In this document: piece after piece, positions 37,611 through 45,911 of the stretch | Position numbering within the stretch: position 1 is the first letter of the stretch | Layout: each line of letters starts with the position of its first letter | Origin: an uncultured Bacilli bacterium | Lineage (GTDB): Bacteria > Bacillota_I > Bacilli_A > RF39 > UBA660 | NCBI GenBank assembly: GCA_947627915.1 | Contig: CANQXT010000004.1 | Coordinates: forward strand, 1 to 45,911 | Direction: 5' to 3' | DNA: 45,911 bases | Made by a program: the position numbers and the translations under genes | Notes under the pieces: generated by a model | Seen by the model: the letters and a program-made list of their open reading frames with translations, nothing else | What the model was told of the DNA's origin: nothing | Database searches by the model: none

Positions 37611-37655
37611 AACGAAAACTTGACACCGGGGGGGGTATTATATAATTATCTTATA
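37599..37655 (+). repeat. 57-bp direct repeat, copy 2
   Basis: CAACATTTTTTTAACGAAAACTTGACACCGGGGGGGGTATTATATAATTATCTTATA. Confidence 0.95.
37620..37646 (+). promoter_or_regulatory. Promoter with homopolymeric G8 in a 15-bp spacer, copy 2
   Basis: TTGACA-CCGGGGGGGGTATTA-TATAAT. Confidence 0.75.
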
Positions 37656-37711
37656 AAATAGAGAGAAGCAAAATAGATAAAAGTTATCAACATAAAAGAA
37701 AGGGTTAAGTA

Positions 37712-38686
37712 ATGAAGAAGATAATTATAGGAGTACTAGTAATAATAGAAATATTTTCTTTATATATGATGTATCAAAGTAATGAAACCAAAAAATTAAA
37801 TGAAGTAAATATAAAAGATAATAAAATAAATAAAAATACTTTTGCCATATATTGGGATGAAAAAGGAACTGGAACATATACAGAATATACTGAAGAATTA
37901 TTGCCTAGTGAAGGTTATCATTTAAATTATTATAAATCAGAATGTTTAGATGTTGAAGGCAATAAAATAGCAAATACAATAAATTATAATAATGGAAATA
38001 TAACATTAAATAGTAAATATACTAGTTATTGTACTTTATATTATGATATGGAAACATATTTTGAAGATTTAAGTGGTAATAATAGAGGTATATCTATAGA
38101 TAAAGATAATGTTACAATAACTGATGAAGGTATAAGTATAAATACAGATGAGATAGAAACTAATATTTCACCACAAGAATTAAGTAATACATTTTCAGTT
38201 GTAACTAGATTTAAAATAAATGATTCTTTGGATGTTTCTAGTTATGAAGCAGTACTTTATCATGGAATATATAGAAGTAATTCTACTGTTTCTTCTGATT
38301 ATGAAAGTCATCATCAACTTACAATTGTATACTACGATAATATATGCCATATATATACAGAATTTGGTATTGGTGATGGGCATATAAATTGTTATGGAAA
38401 TAATATAGAAAAAAATGTATTTTATACAATTACAATAGTCTATGATAATGGAACAATAAAATTTTATAACAATGGTAATTTAGAAAATACAACTAATATG
38501 AATCAAAAATGGATAATTCCAATAGATAATTATAAATTAGGTTCTTTAAATACATTCTCAGATTTCTTAATCTATAATAGAGTACTAACAGATGAAGAAA
38601 TAAAAGATAATTTTTCTAATACCATAGATTTGTATAAAATTAATAAACAAGATTTAGCTGTATTTTATAAATTTTCAAATTTTTAA
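37712..38686 (+). CDS. Membrane-anchored surface protein: two-Cys module plus LamG/concanavalin-like domain
   Basis: Signal anchor; PSEGYHLNYYKSECLD...YTSYCTLYY; LamG-like tail SNTFSVVTRFKIND...GTIKFYNNGNLE...DFLIYNRVLTDEEIKDNF. Confidence 0.8.
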   Translation: MKKIIIGVLVIIEIFSLYMMYQSNETKKLNEVNIKDNKINKNTFAIYWDEKGTGTYTEYTEELLPSEGYHLNYYKSECLDVEGNKIANTINYNNGNITLNSKYTSYCTLYYDMETYFEDLSGNNRGISIDKDNVTITDEGISINTDEIETNISPQELSNTFSVVTRFKINDSLDVSSYEAVLYHGIYRSNSTVSSDYESHHQLTIVYYDNICHIYTEFGIGDGHINCYGNNIEKNVFYTITIVYDNGTIKFYNNGNLENTTNMNQKWIIPIDNYKLGSLNTFSDFLIYNRVLTDEEIKDNFSNTIDLYKINKQDLAVFYKFSNF

Positions 38687-38743
38687 ATTCTCTTTCTTGT
38701 ATAAAATTATTATTATTAAAACAATATATACTTGGTGATAAGT

Positions 38744-39253
38744 ATGAAAAAAATAATAATAATTTTATTTTTTATTGTTGTTGGATTAGTATTAGTTAAT
38801 GAAAAAGAAAATATATTAATACCTGATAATGCTATAAGATTTAGAATAATAGCTAATAGTAATTCTAATGAAGATCAAGAATTAAAAAGAACAATAAAAA
38901 AAGATGTTGAAAAAGAACTATTTACTTTATTAAAAGATGTTAATAATATTAATGATGCTAGAGAAGTTATAAATAATAATCTTAATAAAATTGATAATAT
39001 TGTTAAGAGTTATAATGTTTCTTATGATATTAATTATGGTAATAATTATTTTCCTTCTAAAGAATATAAAGGAGTAACTTATGATGAAGGTAATTATGAA
39101 AGTTTAGTAATAAAATTAGGTAGTGGTTTAGGAGATAATTGGTGGTGTGTTTTATTTCCTCCATTATGTTTATTAGATGAACAAAATAATCTTAATAATT
39201 ATGAATATGAATTTTATACTAATAAAATTATTAATAAATTTATAAATAAATAA
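38744..39253 (+). CDS. spoIIR: Stage II sporulation protein R
   Basis: IRFRIIANSNSNEDQELKRTIKKDV...GDNWWCVLFPPLCLLDE; follows prfA/prmC as in Bacilli; start moved to ATG 38744. Confidence 0.9.
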   Translation: MKKIIIILFFIVVGLVLVNEKENILIPDNAIRFRIIANSNSNEDQELKRTIKKDVEKELFTLLKDVNNINDAREVINNNLNKIDNIVKSYNVSYDINYGNNYFPSKEYKGVTYDEGNYESLVIKLGSGLGDNWWCVLFPPLCLLDEQNNLNNYEYEFYTNKIINKFINK

Positions 39254-39274
39254 TATAATTTATTGGGTGATAAT

Positions 39275-39808
39275 GTGTCTATAGTTTTAACTCTCTTTTT
39301 AATTGGTTTATCTTTATCTATGGACACATTTTCTTTATCTTTAAGTATAGGTTCATTTGATATATCCAAAAAGAAAATGTTAATTCTTAGTAGTATTATT
39401 GGAATTATGCATTTTTTTATGCCTTTGCTAGGTAATATTTTTGGTAAAAAAATAATTATGTTTTTAAATATTAAGGCTAATTTTCTTTTAGGGATTATTC
39501 TTTTATTTATTGCTGTAGAAATGATTATTGATTTAATTAAAAAAGAAGATAAATTTTTTTCTTTAAATCTTTTTAATATGTTATTAATAAGTATATCGGT
39601 AAGTTTAGATAGTTTGTCAACAGGTTTTGGTTTAAGTGCTATTACGAAAGATATTCTAGTTGCAGGTTTTATTTTCAGTATATGTGCTTTTTCTTTTACT
39701 TATTTAGGTTTATTAATTGGTAAGTATTCTAATGAGAAGTTAGGAATATATGGTAATATTTTAGGTATTATATTATTGATAATTATTAGTCTTATTCATT
39801 TAATTTAA
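39275..39808 (+). CDS. mntP: MntP/YtaF family membrane protein (putative manganese efflux)
   Basis: GLSLSMDTFSLSLSIG...SISVSLDSLSTGFGLS; GTG start after GGGTGAT proposed. Confidence 0.8.
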   Translation: MSIVLTLFLIGLSLSMDTFSLSLSIGSFDISKKKMLILSSIIGIMHFFMPLLGNIFGKKIIMFLNIKANFLLGIILLFIAVEMIIDLIKKEDKFFSLNLFNMLLISISVSLDSLSTGFGLSAITKDILVAGFIFSICAFSFTYLGLLIGKYSNEKLGIYGNILGIILLIIISLIHLI

Positions 39809-39857
39809 AAATGAATAAAAATTATTAAATGAAAACAATATATAATTAGTGATAATT

Positions 39858-40478
39858 ATGAAAGAAAAAATAGAATATATAAAAAGAATATTAAATAAAA
39901 ATAGAAAAAAATATTTAAGTATATTAATCTTATTAATAATAATTAATTTGTTATTAATTAATATTTATTTAACTTATTCTTATTATAAAGATGAAGATGG
40001 ATTTCCCTTTATTCAAGCAACTGTTAGTGATAAAATTTTAGGAGATAATGACTTTGTCTTACTTGTATTTGTCGAAAATGTTTCCAATACAGGAATAGGT
40101 ACAGGTGAATATCATTTAGCCTATGGTATACCACAAGTTGGTTATAGTTATAACAATCATTCTTGTCGTTTTGATTCTAATTTACAATATGATGATACAA
40201 GTAAAACAGTAAGTGTAGTGGCTAATAAAAGAGATGTATGTTCTATTTATTTTGACTTAGCTATAAATCAAGATTTAAATGTTAAAGTTTTATTAGAAAC
40301 AAATCCTGGCAGCAATACATATGAATTAGCTAATACTATACCTTCATCTGGTTATACATATAGTCATTATGATTGTACTAATAATAGTAATATAACATAC
40401 GATGATAATACTAAAAAAATAACTTTAACAAGTATTCAAAAAGATTATTGTAATATCTATTTTAAAAAGAGCGAATAG
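39858..40478 (+). CDS. Membrane-anchored protein with two copies of the two-Cys module
   Basis: TM anchor; PQVGYSYNNHSCRF...DVCSIYF and PSSGYTYSHYDCTN...DYCNIYF; start moved to ATG 39858. Confidence 0.75.
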   Translation: MKEKIEYIKRILNKNRKKYLSILILLIIINLLLINIYLTYSYYKDEDGFPFIQATVSDKILGDNDFVLLVFVENVSNTGIGTGEYHLAYGIPQVGYSYNNHSCRFDSNLQYDDTSKTVSVVANKRDVCSIYFDLAINQDLNVKVLLETNPGSNTYELANTIPSSGYTYSHYDCTNNSNITYDDNTKKITLTSIQKDYCNIYFKKSE

Positions 40479-40485
40479 GGTATAT

Positions 40486-40638
40486 ATGAAAAAAATAGCA
40501 AAGATAATTTTTATTTCTTGGACAATTATTTTAATAAGTATATTTTATATTATAATTAATCATTTTTTTAGTAATGATATTATTTATCCATACAATATAA
40601 ACTTCTATGAATATTTAAAAATAATATTTGTTATTTAA
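40486..40638 (+). CDS. 50-aa membrane peptide
   Basis: MKKIAKIIFISWTIILISIFYIIINHFFSNDIIYPYNINFYEYLKIIFVI; clear RBS absent. Confidence 0.4.
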   Translation: MKKIAKIIFISWTIILISIFYIIINHFFSNDIIYPYNINFYEYLKIIFVI

Positions 40639-40659
40639 GATAAAAAACACCCATTAATA

Positions 40660-40688
40660 TTGACAAAGCCCTCTAAAAAAAGTATGAT
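40660..40688 (+). promoter_or_regulatory. Sigma-A-type promoter upstream of murA
   Basis: TTGACA - 17 bp - TATGAT. Confidence 0.75.
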
Positions 40689-40838
40689 AAATCTAAGAAA
40701 AGGTTTAAATGCCTTAGTATTAAATTTTTAAAACAGCACTTAGTTATTATATAGCACAAAAACCTAGTTTTTTTCATAAATAATAATAAAGGTACTTTCA
40801 TATGAATTTATCTTGTGTATGTTTATAGAGGGATGAGT

Positions 40839-42092
40839 ATGGAAAGAATTGTTATAGAGGGTGGATTTCCACTTAAAGGAACGATTACTATTAGTGGCGC
40901 TAAAAATAGTGCAGTGGCTTTAATACCTGCTGCTTTATTAGCAAATGATGTATGTACAATTAAAAATGTACCAAATATAACAGATCGTGATGCACTTTTT
41001 GATATTATTAAATGGTTAGGTTGTACTATTGAACAAAAAGATGGCATTATCAAAATTGATCCACGTAATTTAAAAAATATTTTAATAACTGAAGAATTAA
41101 GTATTAGATTAAGAGCATCTTATTATTTTATGGGTGTCTTACTAGGTAAATATAAACATGTTGAAATGTATTTCCCTGGTGGATGTAATATTGGCTCAAG
41201 ACCTATTGATATTCATTTAGATGGTTTTAAAACTTTAGGAGCTAAAATAACTAAAAAAGGTCATAAATACATTTTAGATGCTAAAGAACTTAAGGGAAAT
41301 GAAATTAATTTAAAGTTTGCAAGTGTTGGAGCAACGATAAATATTATGTTTGCGGCAGTATATGCTAAAGGAAGAACAATTATTAAGAATGCTGCTAAAG
41401 AAGTAGAAATAATAAATATTATGGATTTCTTAAATAATATGGGTGCTAAAATTAGTGGTGCTGGTACAGATACAATTGTTATTGATGGTGTTGAAGAATT
41501 AAAAGGTGCCGAAATAACGGTTATTCCTGATCGTATTGAAGCTGGAACATATATTCTAATGGGGGCTTTACTTGGAGATAATTTAAAAATAGATGGTATA
41601 ATACCAGAACATAATCAAGCACTTTTAAATAAATTAAAAGAAATGGGTGTTGATTTTAAAATTAGTGAACATAGTATTGTAATTAATAAATGTGAAAATT
41701 TTAAACCAGTAAATGTTCGAACAGAGGTATATCCAGGATTTCCAACTGATTTAAATCAACCAATGAGTATTCTAATGACGCAAGCAAATGGAACTTGTGT
41801 GATGGAAGAAACTATATGGGAAAAAAGAATTGGTCATTATCCATATTTACAAAAATTAGGAGCTAATATTGAATTAGATGGTAATAAAGCTACTATTAAA
41901 GGAAAAACAGAATTAAAAGGTACAGATACAAATGCAACTGATTTGAGAGCTGGAGCGGCCTTAATTTTAGCAGGATTAATTGCCAGTGGAACAACAACAA
42001 TTAATGATATTGATTATATTTTAAGAGGATATGAAAATATTATTTTAAAATTAAGTAATGTCGGTGCTAAAATTAAAATAGAACAAATATAA
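40839..42092 (+). CDS. murA: UDP-N-acetylglucosamine 1-carboxyvinyltransferase
   Basis: MERIVIEGGFPLKGTITISGAKNSAVALIPAALL; PGGCNIGSRPID; start trimmed from 40815. Confidence 0.96.
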   Translation: MERIVIEGGFPLKGTITISGAKNSAVALIPAALLANDVCTIKNVPNITDRDALFDIIKWLGCTIEQKDGIIKIDPRNLKNILITEELSIRLRASYYFMGVLLGKYKHVEMYFPGGCNIGSRPIDIHLDGFKTLGAKITKKGHKYILDAKELKGNEINLKFASVGATINIMFAAVYAKGRTIIKNAAKEVEIINIMDFLNNMGAKISGAGTDTIVIDGVEELKGAEITVIPDRIEAGTYILMGALLGDNLKIDGIIPEHNQALLNKLKEMGVDFKISEHSIVINKCENFKPVNVRTEVYPGFPTDLNQPMSILMTQANGTCVMEETIWEKRIGHYPYLQKLGANIELDGNKATIKGKTELKGTDTNATDLRAGAALILAGLIASGTTTINDIDYILRGYENIILKLSNVGAKIKIEQI

Positions 42093-42113
42093 TGTAGAGA
42101 AATCTACATTTTT
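42091..42113 (+). terminator. Intrinsic terminator after murA
   Basis: AATGTAGA-GAAA-TCTACATT + T-run. Confidence 0.65.
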
Positions 42114-42127
42114 ATTTGGTGATAATA

Positions 42128-42805
42128 TTGAAAAGAAGAACAAAATTATTTTTAATAATTATAATTAGTATATTAATAACTTATTTTATTTATTTTTTTA
42201 ATCGTGAAAATAAAATAAATATTGTTTCTTTAGGAGATGGTATTTCAAGTGGTGAAACTTCTTATAATATTGATGGTCTTAGTTATAACGATTATTTAAA
42301 AGAATATTTTAAAAGTAAAAAATTATTAAAAAATTATAATGAAGATTATAGTTATAAAAATTATTTATTAAAAGAATTATTAAATGATCTTGAATTAAAT
42401 AAATTAAATAATCAAAAAAGAATTAAACAATTAATTCATAATGCTTCAATTATTACTATAGCTATTGGGGAAGAAGAATTAACGAAAAAAGCCATAACTA
42501 ATGATTTAAATACTAAATCTATTGAAGAATTTATTATTAATTATGAAAAATTGATTAAGAACATAAAAGATATTTCAGAAAGTAATATATTTATTATTGG
42601 TCTTTATCATAATAAATATTTAACTATGCAAGATACCATTCTTATTAATGCTAGTTTAAATAACATTGCTTCTAAATATAAAGTTAATTATATAGATATT
42701 AGTGATTTATTAAATAATAAAGATTATTTTCTTCATAAAGATGATTATTATTTTAATTATCAAGCTCATAAAGAAATAGCAATAAAAATTTTAAATTTAC
42801 TCTAA
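42128..42805 (+). CDS. SGNH/GDSL hydrolase-like membrane-anchored protein
   Basis: NIVSLGDGISSGETSY (block I), TIAIGEEE (GxxE-like block III), C-terminal DDYYFNYQAHKEIA; probable TTG start after GGTGAT. Confidence 0.7.
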   Translation: MKRRTKLFLIIIISILITYFIYFFNRENKINIVSLGDGISSGETSYNIDGLSYNDYLKEYFKSKKLLKNYNEDYSYKNYLLKELLNDLELNKLNNQKRIKQLIHNASIITIAIGEEELTKKAITNDLNTKSIEEFIINYEKLIKNIKDISESNIFIIGLYHNKYLTMQDTILINASLNNIASKYKVNYIDISDLLNNKDYFLHKDDYYFNYQAHKEIAIKILNLL

Positions 42806-42839
42806 TCGTAATTTTTGACTTGCAGTATTTGGAATATAT

Positions 42840-42906
42840 GTTATAATACTAAAGAACGGAGAAAGTTTCTATACTAAAAAATTAGTATGGCGAAAGGAGA
42901 AAAAGA
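42840..42906 (+). promoter_or_regulatory. rpmE leader with -10 TATAAT and AT-rich hairpin (candidate L31 leader)
   Basis: GTTATAATACTAAAGAACGGAGAAAGTTTCTATACTAAAAAATTAGTATGGCGAAAGGAG: CATACTAA/TTAGTATG-type hairpin between promoter and RBS. Confidence 0.4.
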
Positions 42907-43110
42907 ATGAGAGCAAATATCCATCCAGAATTAAAAGATGCTGTTGTTAAATGTACTTGTGGTGCTACATTTAAAACTAAATCTGTAAAAGATGAAATCC
43001 ATGTTGAAGTTTGTAGTGAATGTCATCCATTCTATACAGGAGCACAAGGAAAAGCAAAGAAAACTGGAAATATTGAAAAATTCAATAAAAAATATGGTTT
43101 TGATAAATAG
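42907..43110 (+). CDS. rpmE: 50S ribosomal protein L31 (Cys-containing type)
   Basis: [26 protein letters not shown]...[15 protein letters not shown]. Confidence 0.97.
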   Translation: MRANIHPELKDAVVKCTCGATFKTKSVKDEIHVEVCSECHPFYTGAQGKAKKTGNIEKFNKKYGFDK

Positions 43111-43131
43111 AAAGAGGAATCTTTCTTTTTT
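43110..43131 (+). terminator. Intrinsic terminator after rpmE
   Basis: GAAAGA-GGAA-TCTTTC + T6. Confidence 0.7.
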
Positions 43132-43173
43132 GTTTTAATAATGTTAAAATATAGGCAAGAAGGAGAGTTAGAT

Positions 43174-44757
43174 ATGAAAAAGAATATAATTACAATAATT
43201 TGTACACTAATATTTACTTTAGTATTTTATTATTTTGTTTTACCCCCAATTAATTTAAGTAGTCCTTTATTTTGGTTTTTCATCTTTGCTATCGTTTTAG
43301 TATACAATTTTATTTCTGTATTATTTAGTGATGTTTCCGTTAAAACTAAAAAATTAAGAATTAATACAATAAATTATGTATTACCAATTTGTTTAGCATG
43401 TATACTTATAGTAATTCTATTAGTAAACTTTATTTGTTCCCCAATTTTTAATGCTAAAAGTTATAGCCAAAGAATAAAAGTATCTGAAAATCATGAATTT
43501 ATAAAAGATGTTTCGCCAGTTGATTTTTCTAAAACCCCTTTAATTGATAAAGATAGTAGTGAAAAACTAGGAGATCGTAAAATGGGTGAATTTACGACTT
43601 GGGTAAGTCAATTTTATGTTAGTGATTTATATACGCAAATTAATTATAATAATGAAATAATACGAGTTACTCCAATTGAATATGTAGATATAATTAAATA
43701 TTTTGCTAATCGTGATGAAGGAATTAAAGGTTATATTAAAGTTAATTCTGTTGATGGTACAGCTAATTTAGTTACGTTAGATAAGGGTATGAAATATTTA
43801 CCTAGTGCTTACTTTTTTGAAGATTTAAATCGAAAATTAAGATTAAGTTATCCAACAACTATTTTTGATGAAGCAACTTTTGAGATAGATAATGATGGTA
43901 ATCCATATTGGATTGTACCAACAATTAAATATACAGGTATAGGTTTAAAGAAAGAAATAACTGGAGCAGTAATTTTAGATCCAATTACTGGTGAAAGTAA
44001 AAAATATCAAAAAGAAGATGTTCCTACTTGGGTAGATCATTTATATAGTGCTGATTTAATAATTGAACAAATAGATAACTGGGGAGAATATCGTAATGGT
44101 TTCTTTAACTCAATATTTGGTCAAAAAGATGTTATTAATACAACTGAAGGTTATAATTATTTAGTTATGGATGATGATGTATATTTATATACTGGTATTA
44201 CTTCTGTATCTAGTGATGAATCTAATTTAGGATTTGTACTAGTTAATTTAAGAACCAAAGAAACAAATTATTATTTATGTCCAGGAGCAGAAGAATTTAG
44301 TGCGATGGCCTCTGCAGAAGGTTTAGTTCAAGAAAAAGAATATGAAGCATCATTCCCATTATTAATTAATTTAAATAATAAACCAACATATTTATTAAGT
44401 TTAAAAGATAATGCCGGTTTAGTTAAAATGTATGCTTTTATTGATGTAGCTGATTATCAAAAAGTAGTAGTAAGTGATGCATCTTTAGGTATAGAAGCTG
44501 CTAAAGAAAAATATTTAAGTGAAAATAATGTTGTTGATGATAGTACTTTAAAGACAAAAGAAATAACAATTAAAAAGATTACTAATGCAGTTATAGATAG
44601 TAATACAATTTATTATATAACTGATACAGATAATAATTTATATTATGTAGATATAAAAGTTAATCGTTACTTATTACCATTCTTAGAAAAAGAAGATAAA
44701 GTAAATATTAGTTATATTGAAGGAGATATATCACAAATTAGAAGTTTAACAAAATAA
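43174..44757 (+). CDS. Conserved hypothetical multi-TM membrane protein with large C-terminal domain
   Basis: MKKNIITIICTLIFTLVFYYFVLPPINLSSPLFWFFIFAIVLVYN...; start trimmed to ATG with RBS GAAGGAGAG. Confidence 0.75.
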   Translation: MKKNIITIICTLIFTLVFYYFVLPPINLSSPLFWFFIFAIVLVYNFISVLFSDVSVKTKKLRINTINYVLPICLACILIVILLVNFICSPIFNAKSYSQRIKVSENHEFIKDVSPVDFSKTPLIDKDSSEKLGDRKMGEFTTWVSQFYVSDLYTQINYNNEIIRVTPIEYVDIIKYFANRDEGIKGYIKVNSVDGTANLVTLDKGMKYLPSAYFFEDLNRKLRLSYPTTIFDEATFEIDNDGNPYWIVPTIKYTGIGLKKEITGAVILDPITGESKKYQKEDVPTWVDHLYSADLIIEQIDNWGEYRNGFFNSIFGQKDVINTTEGYNYLVMDDDVYLYTGITSVSSDESNLGFVLVNLRTKETNYYLCPGAEEFSAMASAEGLVQEKEYEASFPLLINLNNKPTYLLSLKDNAGLVKMYAFIDVADYQKVVVSDASLGIEAAKEKYLSENNVVDDSTLKTKEITIKKITNAVIDSNTIYYITDTDNNLYYVDIKVNRYLLPFLEKEDKVNISYIEGDISQIRSLTK

Positions 44758-44780
44758 TTTGGAAAGGTTTAGAAAATAAA

Positions 44781-45855
44781 ATGTTAGAAAATATTAAAAA
44801 TGATTTACTTGTTATTGGGAGGTCTCTTTGACATTCCTAAATTAGAAAATAGAATTAAAGAATTAGAAAGTAAAATTAATACTGAAAATTTTTGGAATGA
44901 TTATGAAGAAGCAAATAAAGTAAATAGTGAATATAGTAATTTAAAAAAGAAAGTTCATAAATATAATACTTTATTAGAGTCCATAAATACTTTAGAGTTA
45001 TTAAAAGATGAATTAAATGAAGATGAATATAATAAAGAATTAGATAGTATTCAAAAAGAATGTACTATTTTAGAAAAAGAAACACATTTAAATGGCGAAT
45101 ATGATAGTTTAAATTGTTATTTAGAAATTCATCCTGGGGCTGGTGGTACAGAATCTTGTGATTGGGCTTCAATGCTTTTAAGAATGTATGAAAGATTTTG
45201 TGAAAAATATAATTATACTTATGAAATAATTTATGAAGGTGCTGGGGAAGAAGCGGGAATTAAATCAGCAACTATTTTAATAAAAGGTGAAAATGCCTAT
45301 GGTTATTTAAAAAGAGAAACTGGGGTTCATCGTTTAGTAAGAATTAGTCCTTTTGATGCTGGTAAAAGAAGACATACTTCTTTTGCATCTGTTACGGTTA
45401 CACCTGAATTTAATGATACACCAAATATTGAAATTAAAGAAGAGGATTTAAAAATAGATGTTTATCATTCTAGTGGAGCTGGTGGTCAATCAGTTAATAC
45501 TTCTAATTCTGCTGTCAGAATTACACACTTACCTAGTAAAATAGTCGTATCTTGTCAAGTAGAAAGAAGTCAACTTAAGAATAAAGAGATGGCTTTAAAA
45601 ATGTTAAAAAATAAATTATATGAAATATATTTAAAAGAACAAGATGAAAAAAAGAATGCTTTAAAAGAAAATCAAAAGAATATTGACTTTGGTAGTCAAA
45701 TAAGAAGTTACATTTTAGAACCTTATAAATTAGTTAAAGATAATCGAAGTAATTTTGAAGATAATGATCCTGAAAAATTATTAGATGGTGATATTTATAA
45801 TATGTTAGATTATAATTTAAAAAATATAAAATGGCAGAAAAAAAGAGCAAATTAA
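44781..45855 (+). CDS. prfB: Peptide chain release factor 2 with programmed +1 frameshift (44781..44828 then 44830..45855)
   Basis: MLENIKNDLLVIGRSL then CTT-TGA-C shift site at 44826..44832 with upstream GGGAGG; continues DIPKLENRIKELE...SSGAGGQSVNTSNSAVRITHLPS. Confidence 0.95.
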
Positions 45856-45911
45856 TTTAAAAGAGTAAACTTTATGAAATTTAAGAATAAAAATTTTATA
45901 AAGTTTTTTTT

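Noticed and set aside
35847-37655. IS element or transposon explanation for the 57-bp repeats
   Set aside because: Repeats are direct, contain a promoter and no transposase or terminal inverted repeats are visible between or beside them.
40486-40638. 50-aa membrane peptide as a second type I toxin
   Set aside because: No convincing antisense promoter/terminator or GC-rich structured flanks; kept only as a low-confidence small CDS.
32473-41053. Minus-strand ORFs 32473..32667, 35244..35492, 35894..36211, 36055..36240, 36850..37062, 38195..38383, 40823..41053
   Set aside because: Antisense shadows of supported genes; hydrophobic or low-complexity composition from AT-rich antisense reading.
1-45911. 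Alternative genetic code (UGA = Trp) suggested by Mollicutes-like AT content
   Set aside because: Genes use TGG for Trp and prfB keeps a UGA frameshift site; no in-frame TGA needed in conserved proteins.
1-45911. tRNA or rRNA genes near the origin
   Set aside because: No cloverleaf-like GTTCRA..CCA segments or rRNA motifs recognised by eye; absence not proven without tRNAscan.

Overview
The window is a very AT-rich Firmicutes/Bacilli-type chromosomal segment spanning the replication origin. Evidence for the lineage: RNA polymerase delta subunit, SpoVT/BofA/SpoIIR, and the dnaA/gyr gene order. Leftward from oriC (minus strand) run dnaA, dnaN, a ComK-like gene, recF, gyrB, gyrA, a ~0.94 kb non-coding locus with parS and Noc-type (NBS) palindromes, SRP RNA, tadA, dnaX, ybaB, recR, bofA, holB, ricT, trmN6, pth, mfd and spoVT. 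Rightward (plus strand) run rpmH, rnpA, yidC, jag, two lineage-specific ORFs, mnmE, mnmG, rsmG and a Noc/ParB gene. These are followed by a class A PBP (minus), a DUF1934-like ORF, rpoE, a CDF transporter, prfA, prmC, an inserted surface-protein cassette, spoIIR, mntP, murA, an SGNH hydrolase, rpmE, a membrane protein and prfB (with programmed +1 frameshift). The most interesting observations are: (1) a possible type I toxin-antitoxin locus (35-aa hydrophobic peptide plus convergent antisense RNA) at ~37.31-37.61 kb; (2) two copies of a promoter with a G8 tract in the -35/-10 spacer, suggesting phase variation, upstream of paralogous surface proteins; (3) a centromere-like locus where parS sites are bracketed by NBS pairs with a conserved asymmetric flank; (4) a ComK-like gene inside the dnaN-recF interval; (5) two genes (holB and a DUF1934-like ORF) that appear to have only ATT/ATA starts and are missed or truncated by standard ORF calling. 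Family calls come from sequence recognition only; no searches were run.
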